A DNA stretch of 64,000 bases from Pseudopyrenochaeta lycopersici (GCA_003313425.1 NHZP01000003.1:1364001-1428000); one strand, 5' to 3'. Numbered from the stretch's first letter, positions 1-12,711 are shown. Translations and numbers: made by a program. Notes: generated from the sequence alone by a model not told the origin.

Positions 1-55
1 GGTATTCAAAACAACTATACACATGAATGCTTTAACCAATATCCACTTCTGCCTC

Positions 56-1363
56 TTACTCATTGACCAACAATTTCCCAGTATCCTTCACGTATTTGTC
101 TGGCAGAGGCAACACCTTTGTGCACTCGGTCAGCTTGTTAATATTGTTAACACCCAACAAGCTCAATCTGATATAAGAATATGCGTAGTCTTCATTCCAG
201 TGGCTCTGCGCATCTTTTCCTGACGAGAATGCCTCCCACTCCGACTTTGTTCGTGGATCGCTCGCCAGCACAATGTCGCTTGCGAACCTGAAGACCTTCT
301 TCGGTAGTGGGCCCATGCCCAGCGTCTGGTTGTAGAAGAGAGTGTCCCAGACGCCGGGGGTGCCATCTTGGGGAGCGCCAGAGCGCTTGGCGTCGACGAA
401 GAATTGCTCAGATGTTGTATGGGCGCCGAGCAGGGCAACGAGGTCGTGTGGTGCAATGGTCTTTTTCTGGAAGAGATCGATCAGTTTGTCGGCTGAGTCA
501 TTCACGCCGGGGAGGAGGCCGTCTTGGGAAGGCTTTGACGAGTCCTTGCGGCCAACGAAGGTACGAATGCGAGGGCCAAGTGGGCATACTGTGACATGTT
601 AGTATCATATATCAAGGTAAAAAGTCAATTCCAAGGGAGACGTACTAACGACAGCTTGTTTAGCAGCAAACTGAATCAAATCAGCCATACCCACGCCATA
701 CTTGGCCGCGATCTCCGGCATAAATTTCACAATGTCGCCCAACCCATTGTTCTCTGGTCTCTTCATCTCTTCTTTGGCAAGCACAATGCTGCCGTCCGCA
801 CCGCCAAAGTCAAGACCTTGTTGCCACGTTCCAGCATCATGGAAGCCGAGTCTGACCGCTGCTCGAGCCCATTTATTGCATCGTCCTGATGGCCCACGAA
901 ACTTCGAACTGAGCTGCTTGCTGACGTGGGCCCACTTGCAGCACACGTCCGCCTTGCACTTTGCCGAATTGAGCGGGCCGGGGATTGTATAGGTGCTGGT
1001 GGAGTCTTCACCAGAGTCTTTCTGCAGCAGAATATTTACAATGATTTTACCGATTGGTGACAAGCCCTCAGGAGGTGGGTTGGCCAAATCTCCGATCAAC
1101 ACTGGTGGTTGCGAGCCGTCGTCATTGGGATCGACTGGTTCGGGATCATCTGGCTCTTCTACCTCCGGAGTCGTGGGCTCTAGCTCAACATCATTCGCTT
1201 GTGGTATCCGACGGTGTAGTGAATATTTGTGTGGAGATCGCCTCTCCATAACTCGTATGCGGTCTTGAATCTCGCGAACCGTGTCTTTCATACCTGGGTG
1301 GGCGTATGTGCATTCAAAAAAAGACAAGGCACTAAGCCCCGTGACAACATGTGATAGCTTCAT
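56..1363 (-). CDS. Secreted class II-type heme peroxidase (AA2-like)
   Basis: Two exons (1363-646 and 588-56) joined across a 57-bp GT...AG intron give 416 residues. The N-terminus looks like a secretion signal (residues 1 to about 21). A low-complexity Pro/Asp/Glu stretch follows (about 58-100), then the peroxidase fold. The distal heme pocket is visible as RLGFHDAGTW (Arg171, His175), followed by the calcium-site-like GGADGS. The proximal side is in exon 2, with ALLGAHTTS carrying the axial-ligand His. Many cysteines suit an extracellular enzyme. Class II peroxidases use H2O2 to oxidise phenolic or other aromatic substrates; I cannot tell from sequence whether this one attacks lignin. The acidic linker ahead of the domain is longer than I expect for the family. 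The family call is strong and the substrate is unknown. Confidence 0.88.
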
Positions 1364-2756
1364 GGTGTTGAGATGAGATATGGTATACGAGAGATGACTT
1401 TGGATAAATCAAAACCTCCAAATTGACAGAACCCTTTTCCTGAGAAATGGAGCCCAATTTATAGTACCTGTATTGTTACGCACATGCTCCCCACTTGTCC
1501 CAACTTCTTCATCTCGCCATGTTCTTTTCTTGGCTGGGCCTCTTGGAAGGACGGTAAAATCCATCCAAGCCCGCTTCAGTACAAAATCCAAACTTCATGC
1601 TCAAGTCCGTGGTAGAGGTCATGGTCTGGAGTGAGTTCTGGAGCCGAGGTTAGCCGGTTTGGGTAGCGTTCTTTGTTCAAGAGTAGTGTCAGAACAGAGG
1701 TAAGTGCAAGAAAGCCACACGGTACTGGCGGAGATCTATGGACTAGACCAAGGCTATTTTAATCTTTGGGACCAGCTTAAGAAAGAAAAATCCGAATACG
1801 GGTCTTGTCAAGTTTTAGAGTGGAAGGGGCTTTCACTGGTTCGGACTAGATTCTCGTATAGAGATGCTGCTCGTGGCCAAGCCTCGAGAAATTGGTACCT
1901 CTCCCCTCTTTCAGCTCGCTATTGATTGAATTAGGTCTCGTACCACTTTGGAGCGATAACTTCCCAGGAAGTCATAAGCGATCATGAGTGCTAGACTACA
2001 TCCGGCCGACCATGTATGATAGCTCACGTGTGAGGTAGAATCTGCTGATGATTGTCAAGAGGCCTTCGAGAAAACATGAAACCAGGAATTTGTTCTCTCA
2101 TGAGACACATCTACAATATCCTCATCCGCTTAATTCTGAAGGAGAGGATAGGGCTCCAATGGCAATGTCAAGTGCACATGAATTGATGCAAAAGGTAACG
2201 TTGCTAAGCTGCGGCCGTTCGAGAATGTCCCGAATGCAGAGCAATGATTGAGAGCTGGGCGCTGAACTTCCGGTGGGGGGATGCGGTCTCGAGGACTGGT
2301 GCCGAGGAAGTGGGTGCGGGCCATGAGGTTGATGAAAGGAAACACAGAGTCTTGGTCGGGTGGGCCCTATCTCCGACTGCACGTGCGGCATGTTCCCCTC
2401 ATGAAACGGAACGCACTTGTTTTGAACTCGAGTAAAGTGTGGGTTTTGAAACAGTTTCGACTCAAGTAATAGCATTAGCTCGAATGATATAGGCATTAAA
2501 ACGCTCAAGTGCTCAGATAAAAAAATCAATTGGTAGTGAAATCCGTTTTGCGCTATGCCCTGTCACAGACGGACGTCTAGCCCAAGACCGTAATATGCAA
2601 ACCATGAACTCCTATGACTACTTTTCAGCCGGTACAATTAGTATTACATGGAAAGCAAACGGATGCATAGTTTGCGAATATGCAGTAATACAACAAGTAG
2701 ATCAGTACGCCAGTAATGCCAACCGGAGGCGCCGTGCAATGCTATGTGTCAAGTGT
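1364..2756. other. Intergenic, no gene seen
   Basis: Short ORFs only, none with recognisable motifs or plausible exon joins. It holds the promoter of the peroxidase gene (transcribed leftward) and the 3' end of the Gdt1-like gene. A CACGTG hexamer occurs near 2024. Confidence 0.5.
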
Positions 2757-4445
2757 CTACTCGTGGTAAAATGCCTCGAGAAGATAGATGACACCGAAGA
2801 TGAGGAAGGCAATCGCACCACCAAGCGTGACTGCTGTACATTAGCTTTGTTCTGAAGTCGCGAGGTCGCATTTGCACTTTGCTTACTATTGCGCATACTG
2901 ATCCTTCCGGCGATGGCACGACCACCAATGACTGCACCTGCAGTACACAGACCGTGCCCGACAACTGCGCCTGCAGTGACCCACCAGTAGTCAGAGCCAG
3001 CAGCCATTGCAACCGTAGCGATCTGGCTGCGATCACCCCATTCACCGAGGAAAGTCATGACGAATGTCTGTACCCAAGCAGGGCTGAGAAGCAGGGAGAA
3101 CAAGTTGTTCAGACCGCCCATTGCGCTAGCAAATGAGTTTCCATTGGGCGACGGTGATCGGTCAGGCGAGGTGGAAGGGCTACGGGCTGGAGCTGGGAGG
3201 CGAGAGTTCGATCGCGAGCGTCGCACACGGCCTGATTCGAGGGCATAAGGCGAAATCGAAGTCCTTCTGCGACCCTTTTGGTGGCGAGCAAGTTGTTCCT
3301 TCTCTTCAAGCTCCTGCTCGACCTCCCTCATCTCCTCGCCCACACCCTCATTAGGGCTCATTGCAAGACCCTCTCTTATGAGCTTGAAACCGAAAACGAG
3401 GAATAACGCGGCAGCAGCAAAGTGTGTGAAGCGCTCAGAAAGGAGCGCCGGGACAGCGTGGCCAAGCACAGCAGAAAGGACAGTCATTACAATCAAAGCG
3501 GAGAAAGCGGCCGAGAAGACCAAAAGTCGTGGATGTCGCATGGCCATGAGGGCAGCAACGAGAAATGTCTTGTCGCCAATCTCTGAGAAGATGATCATAG
3601 TGAAGGAGAGAACGAAAGAGTGGAAAGGTTGTATAACACCACTATTGGCGTCGTCGTCAGATATGCTCGAGGTGGGCGTCTTCGTCTTGGGAGTAGTGGA
3701 CAGTGGATCTTTGTCAGGTATCGAGCCGGGAACAGGATGCGGGAGGTCATGTGGAGTGTCGGGCAGGCCGGTGGGTTTCTGTAATCCAGTCAGTGATGAG
3801 ATTCCTATTCAGTGCAGGGCCGCAACCTACCTCGAGTCCTACTGCGCCGAGGGCACGTGTGCTGGTTTCTGCATCTGTAGCAACTCCCAGTTTCTTCTGG
3901 TCATCGTGGGGCAGTTGAGGCGCTTCTTTCGGCGATTCAGGGACCTTTTCCATTTTCTCACCAGTCTTCTCTTCATGTGCTAAGCGCTCCTTGTCCTTTG
4001 CAGATACTCCGCCCTCAGTTCCGGTGCTGCCAGTCGCCAATTTCCTGTCCGGATCCTGCATGACGCTCTTGTCGCCATCCAGGACGCTGTCTTCTCCTCC
4101 AACGAGGGTTGTCGAGTCCTTGGGCGAGCTGGCGGGCGTCTTTCCTGATCCCAGCTCCTCCACCACATTGGGCTTCTTCCCGTGCGCCTTGGGTGCATCG
4201 TCTACGTAAGGCCCCGCATGAGGCTTTCCATCCATCCCATCAACGGGGGCATCTTTTGTGCCTTTGGAGCCTGACGACGAGGGAGCAAGCGAGGCGTCCG
4301 GTAGGGAGCTCACATCGGCATAGGCAGGGACAGCTGCTCGGGCAAGCGGCTTATCCGTTGTGTCTACAGCTATAGAGGTGGCGAGGACTCGTAGTGCAGG
4401 TAGGAGAAGGAGGAGGGTCTGCGCCCGCGATTGTCGTAACCTCAT
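2757..4445 (-). CDS. GDT1: Gdt1/TMEM165 family Golgi ion transporter
   Basis: Three exons (4445-3831, 3778-2887, 2833-2757) with introns of 52 and 53 bp give 527 residues. The start has a hydrophobic signal segment (about residues 5-22), followed by a long acidic Ser/Lys-rich luminal region. The two family signatures are present: SEIGDKT at about residue 270, and GEWGDRSQ in the second half. Each sits at the head of a block of hydrophobic helices. The two halves are joined by a charged Arg/Ser-rich cytosolic loop. The short last exon supplies the final membrane helix and a YHE-type C-terminus, which supports the second splice. The family exchanges Ca2+ or Mn2+ for protons in the Golgi and supports glycosylation. 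The second acceptor could lie 3 bp further on. Confidence 0.9.
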
Positions 4446-5019
4446 GATGACGGCGACTGAATTCTGAGCAGGGATGTGCTGGCTTTGGGTATAATTGATC
4501 TCGCGATATGGAAGTGTCGAAAGGGGCGGCGGCTCGAAGAAACAGGTGGTTTTAAGAGCGGAGACACATGGGTCGGGGGTGTAGAGGGTTGGGTTGGGGG
4601 GTTGGAAACTCTTTCGCAGAGTTCGAGTTGTTCGGAGGGATTACTGAGATGCGCGCAAGGGGTACGTGCAGACAGCCCACTCGTAATATATTTAGGGCTG
4701 TTCAGGCACACGAGCGCTAGTAAAGGGGCTTCGTGTCAAAGAGCAAGGAAACGTAGACGAATTGATTAAGATGCCGAGTTCCCGTCTCGCACTCAAACAC
4801 TTCACACGTACGCCTTCCCTGGCCCCTTCTCCTTGCCATAGCCGGGAACGGCTAGGGGCGAGCCGAGCACCTCCTCCGTCACGTGAGTTCCCGTTGACGC
4901 ATTGGTTAGTCAGCATTGCGGGAACCACAACAAACATGCACCGCCAAATCGCGACCATATTCGACCCAACCTACATCGCATGCACCGCCCGTTGACTTCA
5001 CCTGCCCGCTGAGACCACC
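4446..5019. promoter_or_regulatory. Divergent promoter region (Gdt1-like / TRF-like)
   Basis: A head-to-head intergenic region of about 570 bp. It contains a perfect 8-bp palindrome TCACGTGA at 4879-4886, a typical bHLH (Cbf1/Pho4/USF-type) site, and an inverted CCAAT box (ATTGG) at 4901-4905. Both lie about 115-140 bp upstream of the rightward start codon. No gene is seen inside. Confidence 0.4.
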
Positions 5020-7730
5020 ATGGCCGACCGCAGAGGCGCACGGCCTGCAAGCCGGCGTAAAACACCAACCCCGCAGCCTCCCTCCAAAGCTGGACGCGCA
5101 TCACGAGCACGAGGGTTGCGTAGCGCAAGTCGTGACACTGAGGATGTGGTCAACGCCCAGCCCACCCGCCGAAGCGCGCGACAAGCAAGCGTGACCACGG
5201 TGACCGATGAGAGTGATCGTGAAGGCCAAGCGCCGCCAAAGACCAAGCAAAAAGTCGCGAACGAGCCAGTAGGAGGTCAGTAGTCACTCTACCATGACCA
5301 TACACATGCCATGGAATCCCGAGATCCATTTGCCTCTACGTGCGCGCAAATACTTGCTACCATATAGACGTGCTTCACCTGCTGATGGTAGTGCCCCAGA
5401 CCTCACAGCTGTTGAGGAGATAGACACCTTTCTCGCGCTCGAAGAAGTCCCAGGGACCCCTACGCAGACTCAACCCGAGAACCCCATGCCGTATCGCTCG
5501 CCGGGCGCAGCCTCTGAAATGTCTGGCACCACCGCCATCTCGTCCTTTAGTATGGTCGAAGCCGAGTTTCTAGACTCCAAGTACATGATGAAGCACTTGC
5601 GCAAATTGTGCGACTCTGCAGGAGAATTCTTGGAATACCTCGCGCCGGAGAATGGAACCATTGACGATGACATACGCAGTATTCGGGAGATCCAGAAGCC
5701 TGATTCAGATTTCACAGAGGAGTACCGTGATTTCGACATTGAGCTCAATGTACATCTGAAGCACTACAAGAGCGAAGAGCAAAATTACATTCATGTTCGA
5801 GCAATTCACCGGGCGCTGTTTGGATCCAGTGGAGAGGTAGTTGCGGCGCGAAGTGGCCTGGATTTGATTATTTACCTGGCCAATCTCGTTGTTTTTACAA
5901 AGCAAATGATTCATTCCGATCGAGGCGAAAAATACATATGGGATGCGCTTCGACAGCTGGATAATTCCTTCCCAAGTCACTTCATGCGTTCACTCGTGCA
6001 CCAAGAACAGTCAACACTCGCGGGACAAAGCAAACTAGTGGATGAGACCTACGATCTGGCGCTCGATCTGCGCACGCAGCTTGCAATACTAGTGCTACAA
6101 CGCTCGTTTGATGAGGCCAAGGCCAACTCAGATGAGATTATTGAAGAGGTCTTCTTTCGATCAGATTTCTCACAAGAGGAGGGTGGGTCTCCCCTTCGTG
6201 GATGGGGCGTCTCTCTTGTGGATGGAGAAGAAGCGGCGCTGCCACCTCGCGTTCACGATCTTATTGTCAAACGGATACATCAAATTCGAGAATACTTCCC
6301 TACAGACGATGAATTACTGGAGCTGGACAGCACTGCGCGTCTTGAAGACCTAGAGAAAGACTTTCCTTGGGTAGCAACCGTCATGCGAATCTTGCATTGG
6401 GCACGACTTCGACACAAAGAGCTCCAAGCTGCCATGCACAACATTGGTGGGGCACCAGCAATTTTGCACAGTGTCAAGGAAGGGATTGAGGAGACACACT
6501 CTGTTATCGAGCAGGTTGGAGTACCTTCGGTCATACGAGATACACCTCGCAAGAAGCGGACGTCTTTTGGCCGAGATCGAAGACGCAGCAGCCGCAAATT
6601 CAATCCAAACGCACCTGTTGACCTGCGCGCAATTGATGCACTGAAGGCGAAAGAACAATATTCTGGCGTACAAGTGGAGGTTGGTCCCACTCCGCAGGAG
6701 CACGAGCAACAGCCAATTGAGCAAGCATTCGAAGATGCTCAGCAGGAACAGACACTCGTGGATGATCAGCGAGACAATTGGCAGCCAGTTCCAGCAAACG
6801 ATGAGAAGCGAGCAAGTGGACAACAAATCGAAGAAATTGAAGAGCAGATTGAGGAACCCGTGGCCTCAGGTCCGCCGACAAATCCTGCAGACTTGCTTAA
6901 AGCTCTCAAGGCTGTGTCCAATCCACAGAAAGAGAATCGACCTGTTTCAATATTCGATCGGCAGACGACTGCTCAGCGCGTCGAATTTGGAGACGGATTT
7001 GATGAGACTCAGCCTACGCCAGGTCCTTCGAACAAAGGCAAAGGAAAGCAGCCTGCACAGTCTTTGCCCAAAAAACGGTCGCGGCCAATTGACCTAGATG
7101 ACGATTCAGATGACGATGCGTTCGAGACTGAAGAGCGAGGCGCTCGTGTCCCAGAGCAACGACGAAAAGCACCAGTGGCCAAGAAAGTTCGCATCGATCC
7201 AACGTCGTCCGGTGCACCGCCAAGCCACCAGCCTCGTCGCCAGAACGTAGATAATGACTATGTTCCTGAACAACAGGAACACGAAGAATCCGTCTCTGAA
7301 GCCGAGTCACCCGACATGACCGAAGAAGCACCACCATCTACATATCAATCACAGCATCGTCTAGCACAGCAAAACAGCGGGATTTTAAGAGCGACGAACT
7401 CGCGGAAACCTCGCACTGGGTGGTCGAACGAGGAAGAGGAGGCCTTTGCTGAGTACATGGCTATCTACCCTGCGAAGTATGCTACAATTTTGCAGCACGA
7501 TAAGGATGAGGGGAATAGTGTGCTACAGGATCGAACACAGGTCAATTTGAAGGATAAGGCGAGGACAATGGCTATCAACATGATTAAGTAAGTCAATCCA
7601 ACAAGCGAGGATGAGGGCTTGACTAATGTAGCATAGGTCTGGTACTGGGCTAAGGCCTGGCTTTGAGGAGATTGTGAAGCCGACGAACAAGGACGGGAGG
7701 ATGCTGATCGCGAACGGCTTCACCTGGTGA
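5020..7730 (+). CDS. TRF/Taz1-like telomere-binding protein with C-terminal Myb telobox
   Basis: The proposed exons are 5020-5268, 5324-7587 and 7637-7730, about 868 residues. The first intron is the least certain, because several GT and AG choices exist between 5269 and 5323. The second (7588-7636) is clear. The layout matches TRF proteins: a basic Arg/Gly/Ala-rich N-terminus, a helical region (about residues 110-420) that could be a TRF-homology dimerisation domain, a long disordered acidic and Gln-rich linker with KKRSRP- and KKVR-type basic patches, and a C-terminal Myb domain. The Myb domain starts at GWSNEEEEAF and has the telobox-like QVNLKDKARTM. In this family the telobox Myb reads telomeric TTAGGG repeats and the TRFH domain dimerises. 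The Myb assignment is firmer than the TRFH one. Confidence 0.72.
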
Positions 7731-7920
7731 TGGTCGGGTTGATGCAACTCTCCTGATACGGTTCTTCTTCGGCGTATACACGGATTCAGGGCGTTATGGG
7801 TGGGGATACCATTCGTGTTGATTTTTATTGATACCCAGAGCGCCCTTTTGGCCTCGAATTGTACGTTTCGTTTACTGTCTTCCGAGACGGCTGCGTTAAA
7901 ACCTTGATTATTTTCCGCCC

Positions 7921-8904
7921 TCATATCTTCTCTCTCCACCGTATTCCCCACTCGCCTTTCGCAAAGGATGCCTCAACGACTACACCTTTCATGACAGCCT
8001 CACACTTCCGCTTCTCCTCCTCACCTTCTACAGCAAATCCAAATGCACACCCTCTTCGTGCCGCTCTCCGTACCATTTCTCGCTCGTCTGCTCGTCTCTG
8101 TCCTTCTCGACGCTTAGCTTTCATGTCGTCCGTCTCCTCAATGCGCTCAGCCCAGCCCTTCTCCCCGCCAACGCTGCCATTGACATCGTTCTGGGCCTGA
8201 GGCGGGCGGATCTTGCCGCCGCCGTAGCCGTACTCTACTTGGTCCGGTAGGTGACGCTGATCTATACTGCTCGCTTCCAGAACAACGCCGCCTTCTTGCT
8301 CGCCTTCGGAATCCGACACCGTGTCCTCGTCGCTGGCGGACTCGGGTGCCGCTGCGGTGCTCATCGTTGACGCAGGGCCAGGTTTGTCGACCATGTCTAC
8401 GCTCCGCCAATCTTCGGGCTTCTCGACGACGAATCGCGCTTTGCGGTTCTTGCGGCGGCCGTAGACTTTCTCGGGGTCTTTTTCGCGCTGGAACACGATT
8501 TCTTCAACGGTGCCGCACTCCATGATGATTCTGTGGTCTCCCTTGGCAGATTTAGATCCCTTCTTTTTATGCTTCTTCTCCGGCTTTCCAGGTCCAAATG
8601 GACCAACTTCATTAGGTGCCTTCTCTTGAGCTGTTTCTTCGTCGCCATTTCTTAAAGACTCGGGACTTGCGCCGTTCAGCAATGCAGCAAAGGCGGCTTC
8701 GATTTTCCGATCAATGGGTCCTGGTTTGCTGTTTCGGCATCTTGCGGAGCAGTACTTGACTTCGGTCGGACCCTGTTTTCTTCGCTCTCCAATAACGCGT
8801 CCGCAGCTGTGGCAGTAGGGAACAGTGTCTCCAACAGTGAGGTAAAGCGGTGGTGGAGTGACGGCATGCTTGCTGGGACGTGACCAAGAGTCCATCCAAG
8901 ACAT
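7921..8904 (-). CDS. Conserved fungal protein with Cys-rich zinc-binding motif
   Basis: One exon, about 327 residues, starting at the Met of MSWMDSWSRPSK. The longer frame upstream (to 9051) looks like 5' leader. Near residue 30 there is a compact Cys cluster of the form YCHSCGRVI...YCSARCRN, which resembles a zinc ribbon or treble-clef knuckle. The middle is Lys-rich (HKKKGSKSAKG). A conserved-looking FVVEKPEDWRSVDMVDKPG segment follows, then an acidic stretch and a charged helical C-terminus. It lies tail-to-tail with the TRF-like gene, 190 bp apart. I do not recognise a named function. Confidence 0.65.
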   Translation of the reverse strand: MSWMDSWSRPSKHAVTPPPLYLTVGDTVPYCHSCGRVIGERRKQGPTEVKYCSARCRNSKPGPIDRKIEAAFAALLNGASPESLRNGDEETAQEKAPNEVGPFGPGKPEKKHKKKGSKSAKGDHRIIMECGTVEEIVFQREKDPEKVYGRRKNRKARFVVEKPEDWRSVDMVDKPGPASTMSTAAAPESASDEDTVSDSEGEQEGGVVLEASSIDQRHLPDQVEYGYGGGKIRPPQAQNDVNGSVGGEKGWAERIEETDDMKAKRREGQRRADEREMVRRAARRGCAFGFAVEGEEEKRKCEAVMKGVVVEASFAKGEWGIRWREKI

Positions 8905-9809
8905 TTTGCTAAAGTTCCTGTAGAGCAATAATCTTGCAGATGAAGCAGCTCTGTAGATGAGTTGATGTGGCAGCTCGATTAGACTTGAGTAGCTAGACGT
9001 TCTCACGATGGTGAGCTGGTGGCATCTGGAGTTACGAGCAAACGACGTCATCGATGGTTGTAGGGCCTATCTGTACCTCCATTGTGTGATTCCACTGGCA
9101 TCGGCTCGATGTGATATAGCAGAAGTGAGCTTCACCATGGTCTTTAATTCGCATCTGAAGGCTACTGAGATCATGACGTGTACCGCCAATGACTGCAGCT
9201 GGTGCGCATGGACGCTTGCTCAGAGTGGAAGCGGCAAGCACATGATGCGTCTCGAGATTTGCAACTGAGATCTGCTCATTCCAGTCTCCCGCACGACATT
9301 GCCAAAGTTGACTCCTGCACTGGTTTAGTGATCGAAAAGTTTGCCTCAGCCATCGGCAAATGCTATCGCACGATCCCCACAGAATTCCCCAGTCGATCCC
9401 TCGGATGTTCCCTCACTCCCTCCACCACAGTTGCCGAGCTTAACAGGTGCAGCGACTCGGGTATCAGCACGCATATGATGGGCTGCAGACTCCATTCCAC
9501 CGAGACAATGCAGCACTTATATCCCCCTCTTCTGCGCGTCTCTCGCGCTCAACAAGTGAGGGCTATTTTCCGTTGACCTCGTTGGGCTCTATTCTGCGCA
9601 GAACTTCATATCACGTCTTCCCTTCGGCATCACACCCGTTACAAAGCGGACAAATGGAAGGACCATCGCTATCGGCAGGGTCTTCATTACCATTCTCACC
9701 TTTCGCTCAATCCTACCGACACCACCAGTACATAGCCAAACGACCCCAAAGCGTGCGCCATCGTAACAAGAGGGCAAGGCTGCAGCCAAGGCCCAGAATC
9801 TCCGCATCC
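8905..9809. other. Divergent promoter and probable 5' leader of pantothenate kinase
   Basis: No independent gene seen. The frame used by pantothenate kinase stays open upstream of 9810, and an in-frame ATG occurs at 9654. The predicted 9654-9809 segment (Ser/Arg/Pro-rich) could therefore be an N-terminal extension rather than leader. Confidence 0.4.
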
Positions 9810-11375
9810 ATGTCGCCGCCGCCTGCAGTCCTGGACCCCGCGACGGGTGAACTCGGCAACAAAGGATCGCGTGCACAACCTGCAGATATCGCGGCTGCCC
9901 CGGAACACGGACGGCCTAGGCGGACAACGGCCCAGAGCGATATCCAGGAAACCATACTGCATCCCGGCAATGTCAGGATCAACGTTCAGGGTGCTTTCAT
10001 CGTCGACGAAGAACAGCCTGGGACACCTCAGAGCGAAGACTATGAGCACGATCCAAAGGATATCAGGCTGCCAAACCACACGGCCGTTGTGAGCCATGTC
10101 GCCGTTGATGTAAGTGTTCTCGGAGTTGTCGTGTGCGCAATTGGATGTGGCACGCGACCAATTGCTCCCCCCTGCAATATTGCACCAGCAGACAGGAAGT
10201 ATGCTAATACATTCATCCCTTCTTAGATCGGAGGTTCTCTCGCAAAGCTCGTCTACTTTTCACGCGAACCCGGAGATGACTCGCTCGGAGGTCGCCTTAA
10301 CTTCCTCAAGTTCGAGACGGACCGGATAGACTCATGTATAGAATTCATGCGCAAATTGCAGGCAGACCAGAAGCAGGACAATGGAGCGAAACCAGAGGAG
10401 CTGTGTGTTATGGCGACTGGTGGTGGTGCTTTCAAGTACTACGACAGGATAACGGAAGCACTGGGCGTGAAAGTTATTAGGGAAGACGAGATGGAGTGTC
10501 TCATTATAGGTACAGCGAAGCTCCGGCAACAAGGGAAGTGAAAGAGTATGCTAACAATGATTTTCCCAGGCCTCGACTTTTTCATCAACGAGATTCCTGA
10601 CGAAGTGTTCACGTATAGTGAAGACAGCCCCATGACTTTCATGCCACACCCGCCCGATCCACCAAACATCTACCCCTATCTCCTCGTCAACATTGGCTCT
10701 GGTGTATCCATGATCAAGGTATCTGGTCCTCGACAATACGAGCGTATTGGCGGTACGTCTTTGGGAGGTGGAACACTATGGGGCCTTCTTTCGTTGCTCA
10801 CAGGGGCACGAAGCTTCGATGACATGTTGCGCCTTGCGGAGAACGGTGACAATTCGACAGTCGATCTGCTTGTTGGCGACATCTACGGACAGGCGTACAA
10901 CAAGATTGGACTGAAGAGCACACACATTGCGTCTTCGTTTGGCAAGGTATACAAACAGAAGCGCGCGGCAGAGCGGGATGCGGAAGACGGCTGCAACGGT
11001 GACCTAAAACGACGGGAAGCGGCAGAGCACGTCGAAGGTTCCTCGGAACTACCACACGAATATGGATCGTTCCGACCAGAGGATATCTCAAGATCGCTTC
11101 TATACGCTGTATCCAACAACATCGGTCAAATTGCGTACCTACATGCTGAGAAGCATGGTTTACCACGAATCTATTTCGGTGGCTCATTCATCGGTGGTCA
11201 CTCGCAAACAATGAACACATTGTCATATGCCATCCGCTTCTGGTCGAAAGGAACTAAGCAGGCTTACTTCCTAAGGCACGAAGGTTACCTTGGATCAGTG
11301 GGTGCATTCTTGAAGAGGCAGCCACAGAATTGGGGTCGAAGAGAGAGTTTTGTTGGTCAAAGAGGGAGTGTTTGA
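9810..11375 (+). CDS. Eukaryotic-type (type II) pantothenate kinase
   Basis: Three exons (9810-10109, 10227-10509, 10570-11375) with introns of 117 and 60 bp give about 462 residues from the MSPPP start. An in-frame ATG at 9654 would add 52 residues. Recognisable type II PanK features are the glycine-rich nucleotide loop spanning the first intron (HVAVD then IGGSLAKLVYFSR), MATGGGAFKYY, YLLVNIGSGVSM, GGTSLGGGTLWGL and the C-terminal IYFGGSFIGGH. The enzyme phosphorylates pantothenate with ATP, the first and usually rate-setting step of coenzyme A synthesis. A charged insert (about residues 320-350) breaks the core and is presumably a surface loop. The family call is certain; only the start is open. 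Confidence 0.93.
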
Positions 11376-12711
11376 ACAATGATATATAAGACTTTAAGTG
11401 TTAAGCATATAGATTGAGCGACGGTCGGGGAAAATATAATAATGCTTAGACTATTGCACAGCCTTCTTCAACGTACTTATTTTGTCTGACTGATCTGTAC
11501 CTCTCCAATATTGAGCTGGGCTAAACTATGTTACTCACCCTCGGACTCTGATGAAGTTGCATTTCTGCAGATACTCAATCTCGAAGATGTGATGGTGCAC
11601 TATCTACGAATACAGTAGGCAAGTTAATGGATCATCATTGGATCTCTTTAGTTTATTTAAGGTTTGTGTGAAATGTCATTCTATTCTGCCAAGCCTTGAC
11701 TACATAAGCAAGAACTATAAGTGCTCCGGCAGAGATCATCCTTTCCAAGTGTTATGTGGGGATATTGAATATTTCGTCGAACTACAAACTGTGATTTCGA
11801 ATCTATTGCGAATATCATTGCCTCCGAAAATGGGGGGTGCTCGATCATCTCATCCCTTGGCATCAATCATCCGATCGCTACTTCCCTTTCCACTGGAAAG
11901 CATCATTCGGCGATTTATTTCCTCGATTGCTCGAACTAATCAACGGCCCGGATTTGAGCAGTCAGCAAAGAACACAAACGCTAGTAAGCACTTGCGCGTA
12001 GTATCGAACTCAACGGCAGCCGATTCGCCTACAAAGGCACAGCATCAGATGGTTCATGAAACAGAGGGATTCGTGTTGCCTAATAGTCCTGAAAAGTGAC
12101 CAAACTCTAAGCCTCCAGCCACAAATACTCAATCTGTGAGTTTTGAAGTATTCGGTTGAGTGCCTGTGGCTGACGTTTTGCAATCGTAGTCGAACTGCTC
12201 TAGTCCCAACTGCTTGACACCTCTTCGACATGGCACCCAAAGTTTCATATAACAGACACAGGATTCTTTGTCAACAAAAAGCCGCAAAGATCCTCTATTG
12301 AATCTGTTTTCTGGCGTGAAAATTCAATTCCTCCAAATGGAGAAATCCGCATGAAACCTCGATAGTACGAGCACGGACATGGTAGTAGCGTTCTCTCTCT
12401 TAACGTCGCCCTTAAAACATAGTTGACAGCTAAAATTTTCAGGAAGTGGGCTGTCTCCCTTGGGAGGTCAAACATGAGTGCAGCATTTGAAAAAGATGAT
12501 GTATAAAAGTCATCATAGCTTTCTGAGATTCGAGCATCCGCTAGTATTGCTCGTCACCAATGGACCAATAGTCTCACATCAGCAGAATTGATAATAAATC
12601 AAGAGACCTCTCATTAATGACAAATAATTACATTGTATTAGAAGTTATGTTTTTCATGGTTTCAATTGCGTACGTTTCGTGCTCTCAGCGTTAAGAAGTA
12701 ATATCTCCCTA
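11376..12711. other. Intergenic, no gene seen
   Basis: AT-rich by eye. The longest frame (11638-12099, plus, 153 codons) has no recognisable domain and starts in low-complexity sequence, so I do not call it. Confidence 0.45.

Noticed and set aside
9202..9576. 124-codon plus-strand frame upstream of pantothenate kinase
   Set aside because: It lies in the promoter/leader in a different frame, with no domain features.
11638..12099. 153-codon plus-strand frame
   Set aside because: Composition is not protein-like, with no motif, and it lies in AT-rich intergenic DNA.
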